Shown: in pieces, positions 41,116 to 46,515 of the stretch
Position numbering within the stretch: the stretch's first letter is position 1
How the letters are laid out: each line of letters begins with the position of its first letter
From: RGIG6374 sp045600965
Lineage (GTDB): Bacteria > Bacteroidota > Bacteroidia > Bacteroidales > UBA932
Assembly (NCBI GenBank): GCA_045600965.1
Contig: JAZRYW010000009.1
Coordinates: 1-46,515, forward strand
Direction: 5' to 3'
Length of the DNA stretch: 46,515 nt
Notes under the pieces: generated by a model
Told to the model about the DNA's origin: nothing
Databases searched by the model: none
The model's input: only the letters and a program-made list of their open reading frames with translations
Made by a program: the position numbers and the translations under genes

Positions 41116-42510
41116 ATGGCTGAAAGAATACCGAGAACACCGGCGCGCGAACAGGACCCGGAGGTCCGCGCCACCAATTTCGATGAAGTCTGCTTCGGTT
41201 ACACCCTTGAGGAGGCGCAGCTCGAAGCTTCACGTTGTCTCAACTGCAGGAAGCCCGGCTGCAGGACAGCCTGCCCGGTAAACATAAGGATACCCGATTT
41301 CATAAGCCGTGTGCTTGAGGGGGACATACGCTCCGCAGCGGATATTATTGCTGAAGACTCCTCCCTGCCCGCCGTTTGCGGTCGTGTCTGCCCTCAGGAG
41401 ACGCAGTGCGAAGGAAGCTGCATACTGGGAGTCCGGGGCCAGGCCGTGGCCATAGGCAAACTCGAGCGTTTTGTGGCCGACTGGACAAGGGAGAATCCTC
41501 AGAATGAAGTAAAGAGGAAAGCAATTCCGTCCGATGCAAAGCGCGTCGCCATTGTCGGATCAGGTCCAGCAGGACTCGCCTGCGCCGCCGACCTTGCCCG
41601 CAAAGGCTACAGGGTGAAGATATTCGAGGCCCTGCACAAGGCGGGCGGTGTGCTGGCCTACGGCATACCCGAATTCCGTCTTCCCAAGGAGAAGGTACTT
41701 GCAGCGGAAATAGATCAGGTCAAGTCCCTTGGTGTTGAAATCGAGACCAACGTGATAATCGGAAGGACCCTCTCGATAGACGACCTCTTCGACAAGGAGG
41801 GTTTCGAGGCCGTGTTCATAGGCTCAGGTGCGGGTCTTCCCAAGTTTATGGGAATTCCCGGAGAGAACCTTAACGGAGTGTTCTCAGCCAATGAATTCCT
41901 CACGAGGAACAATCTGATGAAGGCCTACCGCGAAGACTGCCTCACCCCTATCCGACCGGGACGCAAGGCAGTTGTTGTCGGCGGGGGCAACGTGGCTATG
42001 GATGCAGCCCGCACGGCTCTCAGGCTCGGCGCAGAGACTACAATAGTCTACCGCCGCACCGAGGCGGAACTGCCTGCAAGGGCCGAGGAGGTGCATCACG
42101 CAAAGCAGGAAGGAGTAAAATTCGCTATGCTCACCAATCCGGTCGAACTGCTCGATGACGGCAAGGGAGCCGTCAGGGGGATGCGTTGCATCCGTATGGA
42201 ACTCGGAGAGCCCGACCAGAGCGGAAGGCGCTCGCCCGTGGCTGTCGAAGGTTCGGAATTCGAGATGGAGGCTGACACTGTGATAATGGCTCTGGGCACT
42301 TCTCCCAATCCTATGATAGCGAACAGCACGAAAGGTATCGAAAGCTGCCGCAGGGGGTGCATTGTTGCCGATGAAAACGGTGTGACGACCCGTCAGGGCG
42401 TGTTTGCAGGCGGGGACGCTGTCTCCGGTGCCGCCACTGTCATCCTTGCGATGGGCGCAGGGCGCAAGGCCGCTTCTGCAATTGACTCTTACCTGAAAAA
42501 CGGAAAGTGA
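41116..42510 (+). CDS. gltA: NfnB/GltA-like NADPH-dependent flavoprotein (glutamate synthase small-subunit type)
   Basis: The 464-residue protein has two N-terminal [4Fe-4S] cysteine groups (41, 44, 49, 53 and 88, 92, 98, 102), an FAD motif GSGPAG at 148-153 and an NADPH motif VVVGGGNVAMDAA in the second half. Such proteins are annotated as NADPH-dependent glutamate synthase GltA. Beside an NfnA-like gene they are the large subunit of the electron-bifurcating transhydrogenase. The ATG at 41116 follows GGGAGGA at a suitable distance; the longer in-frame start lies within the upstream gene and was rejected. It converges on the threonine aldolase gene with 1 nt between the stops. Confidence 0.88.
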   Translation: MAERIPRTPAREQDPEVRATNFDEVCFGYTLEEAQLEASRCLNCRKPGCRTACPVNIRIPDFISRVLEGDIRSAADIIAEDSSLPAVCGRVCPQETQCEGSCILGVRGQAVAIGKLERFVADWTRENPQNEVKRKAIPSDAKRVAIVGSGPAGLACAADLARKGYRVKIFEALHKAGGVLAYGIPEFRLPKEKVLAAEIDQVKSLGVEIETNVIIGRTLSIDDLFDKEGFEAVFIGSGAGLPKFMGIPGENLNGVFSANEFLTRNNLMKAYREDCLTPIRPGRKAVVVGGGNVAMDAARTALRLGAETTIVYRRTEAELPARAEEVHHAKQEGVKFAMLTNPVELLDDGKGAVRGMRCIRMELGEPDQSGRRSPVAVEGSEFEMEADTVIMALGTSPNPMIANSTKGIESCRRGCIVADENGVTTRQGVFAGGDAVSGAATVILAMGAGRKAASAIDSYLKNGK

Positions 42511-42511
42511 T

Positions 42512-43552
42512 CTACAGCGGCATTTCCGCCACTGCATCAGCGAGGGCTGCCACCGCTTCTGCGGGGGTGGCCCAACTTGTACAGAACCTGACAGCAGTCA
42601 TTCCAGGTGATACCCTGGCCCAGGTCTCGAAGGAGAAGCTGCGGCGAAGATATTCGACGGCCTTGTCGGGAAGTACGGGGAACTGCTGGTTGGTGGGGCT
42701 TTCAACAAAGAAGTCCACTCCCCTCGCCTTGAATGCGGACCTTACTTCCATTGCCCTGTCGATGGCATTGCGGGCGGCCTTGAGATAGAGCCCGTCAGTG
42801 AAAAGCGTTTCGAACTGTATGCCGAGGAGCCGACCCTTGGCGAGCATTCCTCCGTTCTGCTTGATATTGTATCTGAAGTCCCTGGAAAGACCGGGGTCAG
42901 TGAAGACCACGGCCTCGCCGAACAGGGCGCCCTGCTTTGTTCCGCCGATATAGAAAACATCGGCAAGGGAGGCAATGTCCTTGAGCGTGACGTCGCAGGA
43001 ATCACACGCAAGTCCGTAGCCAAGACGGGCGCCGTCAACGAACAGGGGGATATGATGCTTGTGGCAGACGTCCGATATCGATTCGAGTTCATCGAGTGAA
43101 TATATTGTCCCCTTCTCCGTCGGGAATGATATGTAGACCATTGCCGGTTGCGAGATGTGTTCGTGGCTTTCGTCGGCATAGTGGTCGATCACGGCCCGGG
43201 AGATCTGTGCAGCGGTGATTGTGCCGTCTTCGGATGGCAGTGCTATAACCTTGTGCCCGCTGTGCTCCACGGCTCCGGTTTCGTGTACGTTGATATGTCC
43301 GCTTTCGGCGCAGAGCACACCCTGATAGGGCCTGAGCAGCGAGGCTATGACAGTGACGTTCGTCTGCGTGCCTCCTACCAGGAAATGCACGTCTGCCGAA
43401 GGTGCGCCGCAGGCTTTGCGTATCAGGTCAGCGGCCCTTTCGCAATGGGGGTCGAGCCCGTAACCCGATGTCTGTTCAAGATTTGTGTCTTCCAGGGCCT
43501 GGAGAATTTGGGGCAGGCAGCCCTCGAGATAGTCACTGTCGAATTTATACAT
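42512..43552 (-). CDS. Low-specificity L-threonine aldolase
   Basis: The 346-residue PLP enzyme of the aspartate aminotransferase fold splits L-threonine or L-allo-threonine into glycine and acetaldehyde. The PLP lysine is Lys206 in YIGGTKQG. FVDGARLGYG (171-180) supplies the cofactor-binding Asp and Arg, and TSGYGLDP near the N-terminus is typical. The length is normal. The start at 43552 (MYKFDSD) was chosen because the 15-residue extension reads through the terminator hairpin and promoter. The -7 box is at 43585-43592, giving a leader of under 30 nt. Confidence 0.92.
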   Translation of the reverse strand: MYKFDSDYLEGCLPQILQALEDTNLEQTSGYGLDPHCERAADLIRKACGAPSADVHFLVGGTQTNVTVIASLLRPYQGVLCAESGHINVHETGAVEHSGHKVIALPSEDGTITAAQISRAVIDHYADESHEHISQPAMVYISFPTEKGTIYSLDELESISDVCHKHHIPLFVDGARLGYGLACDSCDVTLKDIASLADVFYIGGTKQGALFGEAVVFTDPGLSRDFRYNIKQNGGMLAKGRLLGIQFETLFTDGLYLKAARNAIDRAMEVRSAFKARGVDFFVESPTNQQFPVLPDKAVEYLRRSFSFETWARVSPGMTAVRFCTSWATPAEAVAALADAVAEMPL

Positions 43553-43583
43553 AAAAATACCGGCAGGAATTGGTCCTGCCGGT
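43553..43583 (-). terminator. Intrinsic terminator of the receptor gene
   Basis: ACCGGCAGGA (43559-43568) and TCCTGCCGGT (43574-43583) form a perfect 10-bp stem with a 5-nt loop. On the minus strand it is followed by A and TTTTT directly before the threonine aldolase ATG. It begins 19 nt after the stop of the receptor gene at 43603. Confidence 0.8.
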
Positions 43584-43584
43584 G

Positions 43585-43592
43585 CAAATATA
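43585..43592 (-). promoter_or_regulatory. Bacteroidetes -7 box for threonine aldolase
   Basis: Minus-strand TATATTTG lies immediately upstream of the terminator hairpin, in the same TTGTTTATATTTG context as the susC promoter. The transcript would start inside the stem sequence near 43580, so the aldolase mRNA itself would not form the hairpin. Confidence 0.6.
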
Positions 43593-43602
43593 AACAATAA
43601 TT

Positions 43603-46002
43603 CTATTCACTGACCCTTGAGGCCTCATCAAGGTTGCCGACCTTCCGCTGTCGCATCTGCTGCGCCTGTCCGAAGTTCCAGCTCAGGCCAAGGGTTACCG
43701 ACTGACTCATATAACGCTGAATGACAAGACTCGAGGTGCCTGGCCCCAGTCCCATAATGGTGTTGTCGTTGATTTTCGAACGGAAAATGTCGTTGACGTC
43801 GAAATTGAGGATCAGACGATTGCCCAGCAGATGTTTCCTGACGGCAAGGTTCGATATGAAAACGGGCGCGCTCACATAGTAACCCAAAGTGAGGCTGGAC
43901 TGGGCCTGGGCGTCCAGTTCTATCTTCCAGTCGGAAGGGAGGTTGAATGTGAAAGCGGTATATCCCTGCGCGGTGAATCCTGAGCTGGTGAAAGTGTCTG
44001 TTTCGCTCACGCTGTTCATATACAGGCCCAGGATGTTGAAAGACCAGTCCAGCCACTTGGTGACAGGCAGTGAGGATATGCTGAGCACGGCATAGCTCAG
44101 ATGGTTCACGCCGAAGTTGCCCCACTTGAGTATCTGGTCACCGTTTTCCTTGATGGAAGGTATCTGCAGCGAGAGGTTCTTCGTGTGCGTGTAACCGAGG
44201 TTGATTGCGAAATGCTGCGCGAAGCCCATCTGGAGTCCGAAATCGTCTATATATTCCGGGAGCAGCTCAGGATTTCCGACCATAATCGTGTGGGCGTCCG
44301 CATATGACTCCGCAGGGTCCATCGTCCAGTAGCTGGGACGGTCTATCCTGCGTGTATAGGTGGCGGCGAAATTCAGTTTGTCAGAAGGGTTGAATCCGGC
44401 GAAGAGTGTCGGGAAAAGGTCGAAGTAACTGCGCGTTGTCTTTTCACCGGCACTCTTCCAGTCACCGAGAGAATGGGTGTATTCCCCGCGGAGTCCGGCC
44501 TTGAAGGAGAATTTCGGGGACAGCTGCATCGCTATGTCTGCATAGGCCGCGGCGATGTGTTCGGTGTAGGTGAATATGGTGTTGTTGTCCGGAACGTCCG
44601 TTTCAGTGCGGATGGTTTTGTTGTCGGTAAGCGACATAGCCCATTTCGCGCCCGCTTCGAACATAGCCTTCGACCAAAGCACGGTCTGATAGTCAGTCTT
44701 TGCCGAATATATGTTCACCGTGTTGTCGGAATCTATGTTCCGGCGCGATTCGGTTTCCGAACCGTTTGCGCTGGTGAAATTGGTCATATAGGTCGACTGG
44801 ACATTCCCGTTGCGGTACCAGTCGAGATTGGTGGTAATCTCGGCCGAACGGCTCTCGTCGAAGATGTGGGTATAGTTTATGTTGCCTGTCACCCTGCGGT
44901 ATGACGAATTCTCGTCGTTGATGGACCTGATTTTCTCCGTCAGATTGCCGTCAAGGTATATTTCAGAGGTGTTATGCCCGGGATCGGCATAATTCGAGGA
45001 ACTGCCTCCGGGCAGTGAGACTATGAATCCGAGAACGTTCCTGTCATCCAGGAACCAGTCGTTTCCGGCCTTTATCTGATAGTTGTTGTTGGTGGCGTTC
45101 ATCACAGTATGGGTCTTCAGTTCGAAGGCCTTGTCCATAACCGGCTGCCTTGTGTCGATTTCAAGCAATACGGCCATATCGCTGTAGCCGTCGTAAAGAT
45201 TGACGAAAGTGTTCGTCTTGCGGCCCCGATAGGCGAAGTTGCCCCAGAGACTTGCATCAGGTATGAATCCTATGTCATTGGTACCGAAATACATACCCCC
45301 GCCATTGAAACCGAGGTTGCCGTTGAAGCCCTTTGCGAAATTGCGCTTGGTGCGGATATTGATTATACCTCCCTGCCCCTGGGCGTCGTACTTTGCCGAC
45401 GGATGTTCCATAATCTCGAACTTGTCTATGCTCTCACCGGAAGTGCTGCGCAGCAGGGATATCAGCGCCTCTCCATCCATATAGGAGGGACGGCCGTCAA
45501 TCCATATTGAAACGGACTTGCCGTTCAGCAGCACATTCCCGTCCTTGTCGATGGTCACTCCCGGAGCCTTGCGCAGCAGTTCGAGCCCGTTGCTTCCTTG
45601 TGCAAACGCACTCTGGCTGACGTTCATCACAACCTTGTCAATCTTCATCTCCACGAGTTTGAGTTTCCCTGTGACGGTTGCGGCCTCCAGCATTTCACTG
45701 TCCTTTTCAAGCAGTATTAGCATATCAACCGACGGCTGCACGGGCGAGGACTCCCTGTAACCTATCAGTGAGGCTGTTATCACAGTCTCAGGCGATACGT
45801 CGAATGAAAAGAAGCCCTTCTCATCTGAAGTTGTTGCCGCAACCACGGTGCTGTCGGCAGTCCTGGCCACAACCGTGACAAAAGGAAGCGGCTCACCGGT
45901 ATTGCCGTCACATATGCTTCCGTTAAAGCGGGTCTGCTGGGCGAAAGCCTTACCTGCCCCGAGGACAAGTATGCAGAATGTCATCAAAACCAGACGTCTC
46001 AT
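43603..46002 (-). CDS. TonB-receptor-like outer-membrane beta-barrel protein
   Basis: The 799-residue exported protein (signal peptide ending AFAQ) has a CarboxypepD_reg-like domain (about 25-100, FNGSICDGNTGEPLPFVTV). A plug-like region follows (about 110-220, with LLRKAPGVTIDKDGNVLLNGK and GQGGIINIRTKR), then a long beta-barrel of the outer_membrane_beta-barrel family (PF14905 type). It has no SusD partner, and what it transports or binds is not known. It follows the PspC gene by 18 nt, so the two are probably one transcript. A clear terminator at 43553-43583 ends it. Confidence 0.88.
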   Translation of the reverse strand: MRRLVLMTFCILVLGAGKAFAQQTRFNGSICDGNTGEPLPFVTVVARTADSTVVAATTSDEKGFFSFDVSPETVITASLIGYRESSPVQPSVDMLILLEKDSEMLEAATVTGKLKLVEMKIDKVVMNVSQSAFAQGSNGLELLRKAPGVTIDKDGNVLLNGKSVSIWIDGRPSYMDGEALISLLRSTSGESIDKFEIMEHPSAKYDAQGQGGIINIRTKRNFAKGFNGNLGFNGGGMYFGTNDIGFIPDASLWGNFAYRGRKTNTFVNLYDGYSDMAVLLEIDTRQPVMDKAFELKTHTVMNATNNNYQIKAGNDWFLDDRNVLGFIVSLPGGSSSNYADPGHNTSEIYLDGNLTEKIRSINDENSSYRRVTGNINYTHIFDESRSAEITTNLDWYRNGNVQSTYMTNFTSANGSETESRRNIDSDNTVNIYSAKTDYQTVLWSKAMFEAGAKWAMSLTDNKTIRTETDVPDNNTIFTYTEHIAAAYADIAMQLSPKFSFKAGLRGEYTHSLGDWKSAGEKTTRSYFDLFPTLFAGFNPSDKLNFAATYTRRIDRPSYWTMDPAESYADAHTIMVGNPELLPEYIDDFGLQMGFAQHFAINLGYTHTKNLSLQIPSIKENGDQILKWGNFGVNHLSYAVLSISSLPVTKWLDWSFNILGLYMNSVSETDTFTSSGFTAQGYTAFTFNLPSDWKIELDAQAQSSLTLGYYVSAPVFISNLAVRKHLLGNRLILNFDVNDIFRSKINDNTIMGLGPGTSSLVIQRYMSQSVTLGLSWNFGQAQQMRQRKVGNLDEASRVSE

Positions 46003-46020
46003 CTTCCCATCCCCTTCCTT

Positions 46021-46218
46021 CTACTGCATTACCTGCTCTTCATTGGGCATAACTATCATTGCAATGAGATATGCGAGGATTGCGCAAACGGGCAGGACTA
46101 TGCCTATTGCCCAGAGCACCCTGACCAGCGTGGAATCGATTTCGAAATACTCTGCGATACCGCCGCAGACACCTGCGATCTTACGGTCTTTCCTTGATCT
46201 GTACAATCTCTTTTTCAT
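46021..46218 (-). CDS. Small PspC-domain membrane protein
   Basis: The 65-residue protein consists of one PspC domain. The basic start KKRLYRSRKDRKIAGVCGGIAEYFEID is followed by one or two hydrophobic helices (about 35-60) ending IVMPNEE. PspC proteins in other bacteria sense envelope stress with the phage-shock system; the short Bacteroidetes forms are little studied. It is co-directional with the receptor gene downstream, suggesting a link to the outer-membrane protein or to stress. The leader of about 95 nt contains an inverted repeat (46249-46307). Confidence 0.9.
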   Translation of the reverse strand: MKKRLYRSRKDRKIAGVCGGIAEYFEIDSTLVRVLWAIGIVLPVCAILAYLIAMIVMPNEEQVMQ

Positions 46219-46248
46219 AATTTGATGTTTTGAATTCTGTTTTCTTTT

Positions 46249-46307
46249 AGAAGCTGTTTAAATTTAATTGCTCTCATTTCTTGTGCAACCAAATTTAAAC
46301 AACTTCT
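46249..46307. repeat. MITE-like inverted repeat in the pspC leader
   Basis: AGAAGCTGTTTAAATTT (46249-46265) pairs with AAATTTAAACAACTTCT (46291-46307) with one mismatch; the spacer is 25 nt. The right arm is the exact inverse of 46423-46439. The short length and inverted ends suggest a non-autonomous mobile element or a hairpin repeat. It would be transcribed as part of the pspC leader. Confidence 0.65.
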
Positions 46308-46319
46308 TATTTGGCACTG

Positions 46320-46327
46320 CAAATATA
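46320..46327 (-). promoter_or_regulatory. Bacteroidetes -7 box for pspC and the receptor gene
   Basis: Minus-strand TATATTTG matches TAnnTTTG and is preceded by TTTATA, close to the context of the other minus-strand promoters here. The transcript would start near 46314, just before the inverted repeat. Confidence 0.55.
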
Positions 46328-46370
46328 TAAACAAATTCAAATACCTTGTATCACAAAGTACTGAAAAATC

Positions 46371-46407
46371 AAAAAAAATGGTCCCGGATCGATATTGTCC
46401 AGGACCA
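46371..46407 (-). terminator. Strong intrinsic terminator for a minus-strand gene at the right edge
   Basis: Read on the minus strand, TGGTCCTGGA (46398-46407) pairs with TCCGGGACCA (46379-46388). This gives ten pairs with one G-U and a 9-nt loop, followed by a run of eight T and then GATTTTT. It should end a transcript coming from the right of 46407. Confidence 0.8.
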
Positions 46408-46422
46408 CATTCATTGATTCTA

Positions 46423-46439
46423 AGAAGTTGTTTAAATTT
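46423..46439. repeat. Third copy of the MITE-like repeat end
   Basis: AGAAGTTGTTTAAATTT is the exact inverse of the right arm at 46291-46307. The following bases GATTGCC resemble the AATTGCT after the left arm at 46249. It may be the end of a longer element, such as an insertion sequence, that continues past the window. Confidence 0.55.
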
Positions 46440-46515
46440 GATTGCCGAAATTTATTATAGCAGTTTTTTTGATGGATTTGTGCTTGAAATGAGGGAGCAT
46501 ACCGGTTGGTATGTG
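46432..46515 (-). CDS. Possible C-terminal end of a gene cut by the window edge
   Basis: On the minus strand a frame of 27 codons is open from the window edge to a TAA at 46432. It encodes a basic stretch (HFKHKSIKKTAIINFGNQI). A strong terminator follows 25 nt downstream, which supports a real gene end. The stop codon lies inside the repeat end at 46423-46439, as in some insertion sequences whose transposase gene runs into the terminal repeat. The product cannot be identified. Confidence 0.3.
   Translation of the reverse strand, partial: HIPTGMLPHFKHKSIKKTAIINFGNQI

Larger units (their letters stand above)
46219..46515. other. AT-rich intergenic region with inverted repeats and a terminator
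   Basis: The region holds the pspC leader with a MITE-like inverted repeat, a -7 box (46320-46327), a strong minus-strand terminator (46371-46407) and a further copy of the repeat end (46423-46439) near the window edge. Only a short open frame enters from the right on the minus strand. Confidence 0.6.

Noticed and set aside
46432..46515. Assigning the partial frame at the right edge to a named transposase
   Set aside because: Only 27 codons are visible and no family motif can be seen, so it was kept as an unidentified partial gene.
1..46515. CRISPR arrays, tRNA and rRNA genes, phage genes, toxin-antitoxin pairs
   Set aside because: I looked for regularly spaced repeats, cloverleaf-like segments, conserved rRNA stretches and typical phage or toxin proteins and saw none.

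Overview
This window looks like a chromosomal segment of a Bacteroidales bacterium. It carries a SusC/SusD pair, lipoproteins with Bacteroidetes-type signal peptides, promoters with the Bacteroidetes -7 box TAnnTTTG, few Shine-Dalgarno sequences, a DUF1573 protein and a DUF6057 protein. The GC-rich codon use and the enzyme set would fit a plant-fibre-degrading gut or rumen lineage, but that placement is inference. No rRNA, tRNA or CRISPR array was seen.

Layout. 1-2470: a LOG-family phosphoribohydrolase and a TGS/uridine-kinase-like protein on the minus strand. 2628-3402: a cupin and a small VTT/YqaA-type membrane protein on the plus strand, sharing a back-to-back promoter with the kinase. 3406-39942: one co-directional minus-strand run of 20 genes (about 36.5 kb), read here as a single polysaccharide utilization locus (PUL). 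40257-42510: a divergent NfnA/NfnB-like flavoprotein pair. 42512-43552: threonine aldolase. 43603-46218: an outer-membrane beta-barrel receptor preceded by a PspC protein. The right edge holds inverted repeats, a strong terminator and possibly the end of another minus-strand gene.

The PUL. In order of transcription (right to left): susC, susD, an intergenic hairpin terminator, a DUF6057 membrane protein, a CxxCH-containing beta-propeller lipoprotein, CE6-CE1, GH43-CBM-CE1, a stand-alone jelly-roll protein, GH43-CBM13, a GH43-GH8 fusion, a DUF1573 protein, a GH3 xylosidase-like lipoprotein, an aldo/keto reductase, a COG3618 lactonase, a zinc dehydrogenase, CE1, CE1 with a second degenerate CE1, a doubled GH43-CBM6, GH54, a VKOR-DsbA fusion, and GH95. 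The enzymes fit a highly decorated, feruloylated glucuronoarabinoxylan of the cereal type: esterases remove ferulate and acetate, GH43/GH54 remove arabinose, GH8/GH3 attack xylo-oligosaccharides, and GH95 would remove terminal L-galactose.

Two combinations stand out. First, three cytosolic enzymes between GH3 and the esterases (AKR, lactonase, zinc dehydrogenase) match the families of the known L-galactose to D-tagaturonate route. A GH95 with the L-galactosidase-like active-site threonine sits in the same operon, so release and catabolism of L-galactose appear to be encoded together. Second, a fungal-type GH54 with all six expected disulfide cysteines, including the adjacent pair, is followed with a 1-nt overlap by a membrane VKOR fused to a CPHC DsbA domain. 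This suggests a disulfide-forming system dedicated to that enzyme. A family of roughly 55-59-bp hairpin repeats (44 nt identical between two copies) lies at three gene junctions, one of them just upstream of the GH54-VKOR-GH95 block.
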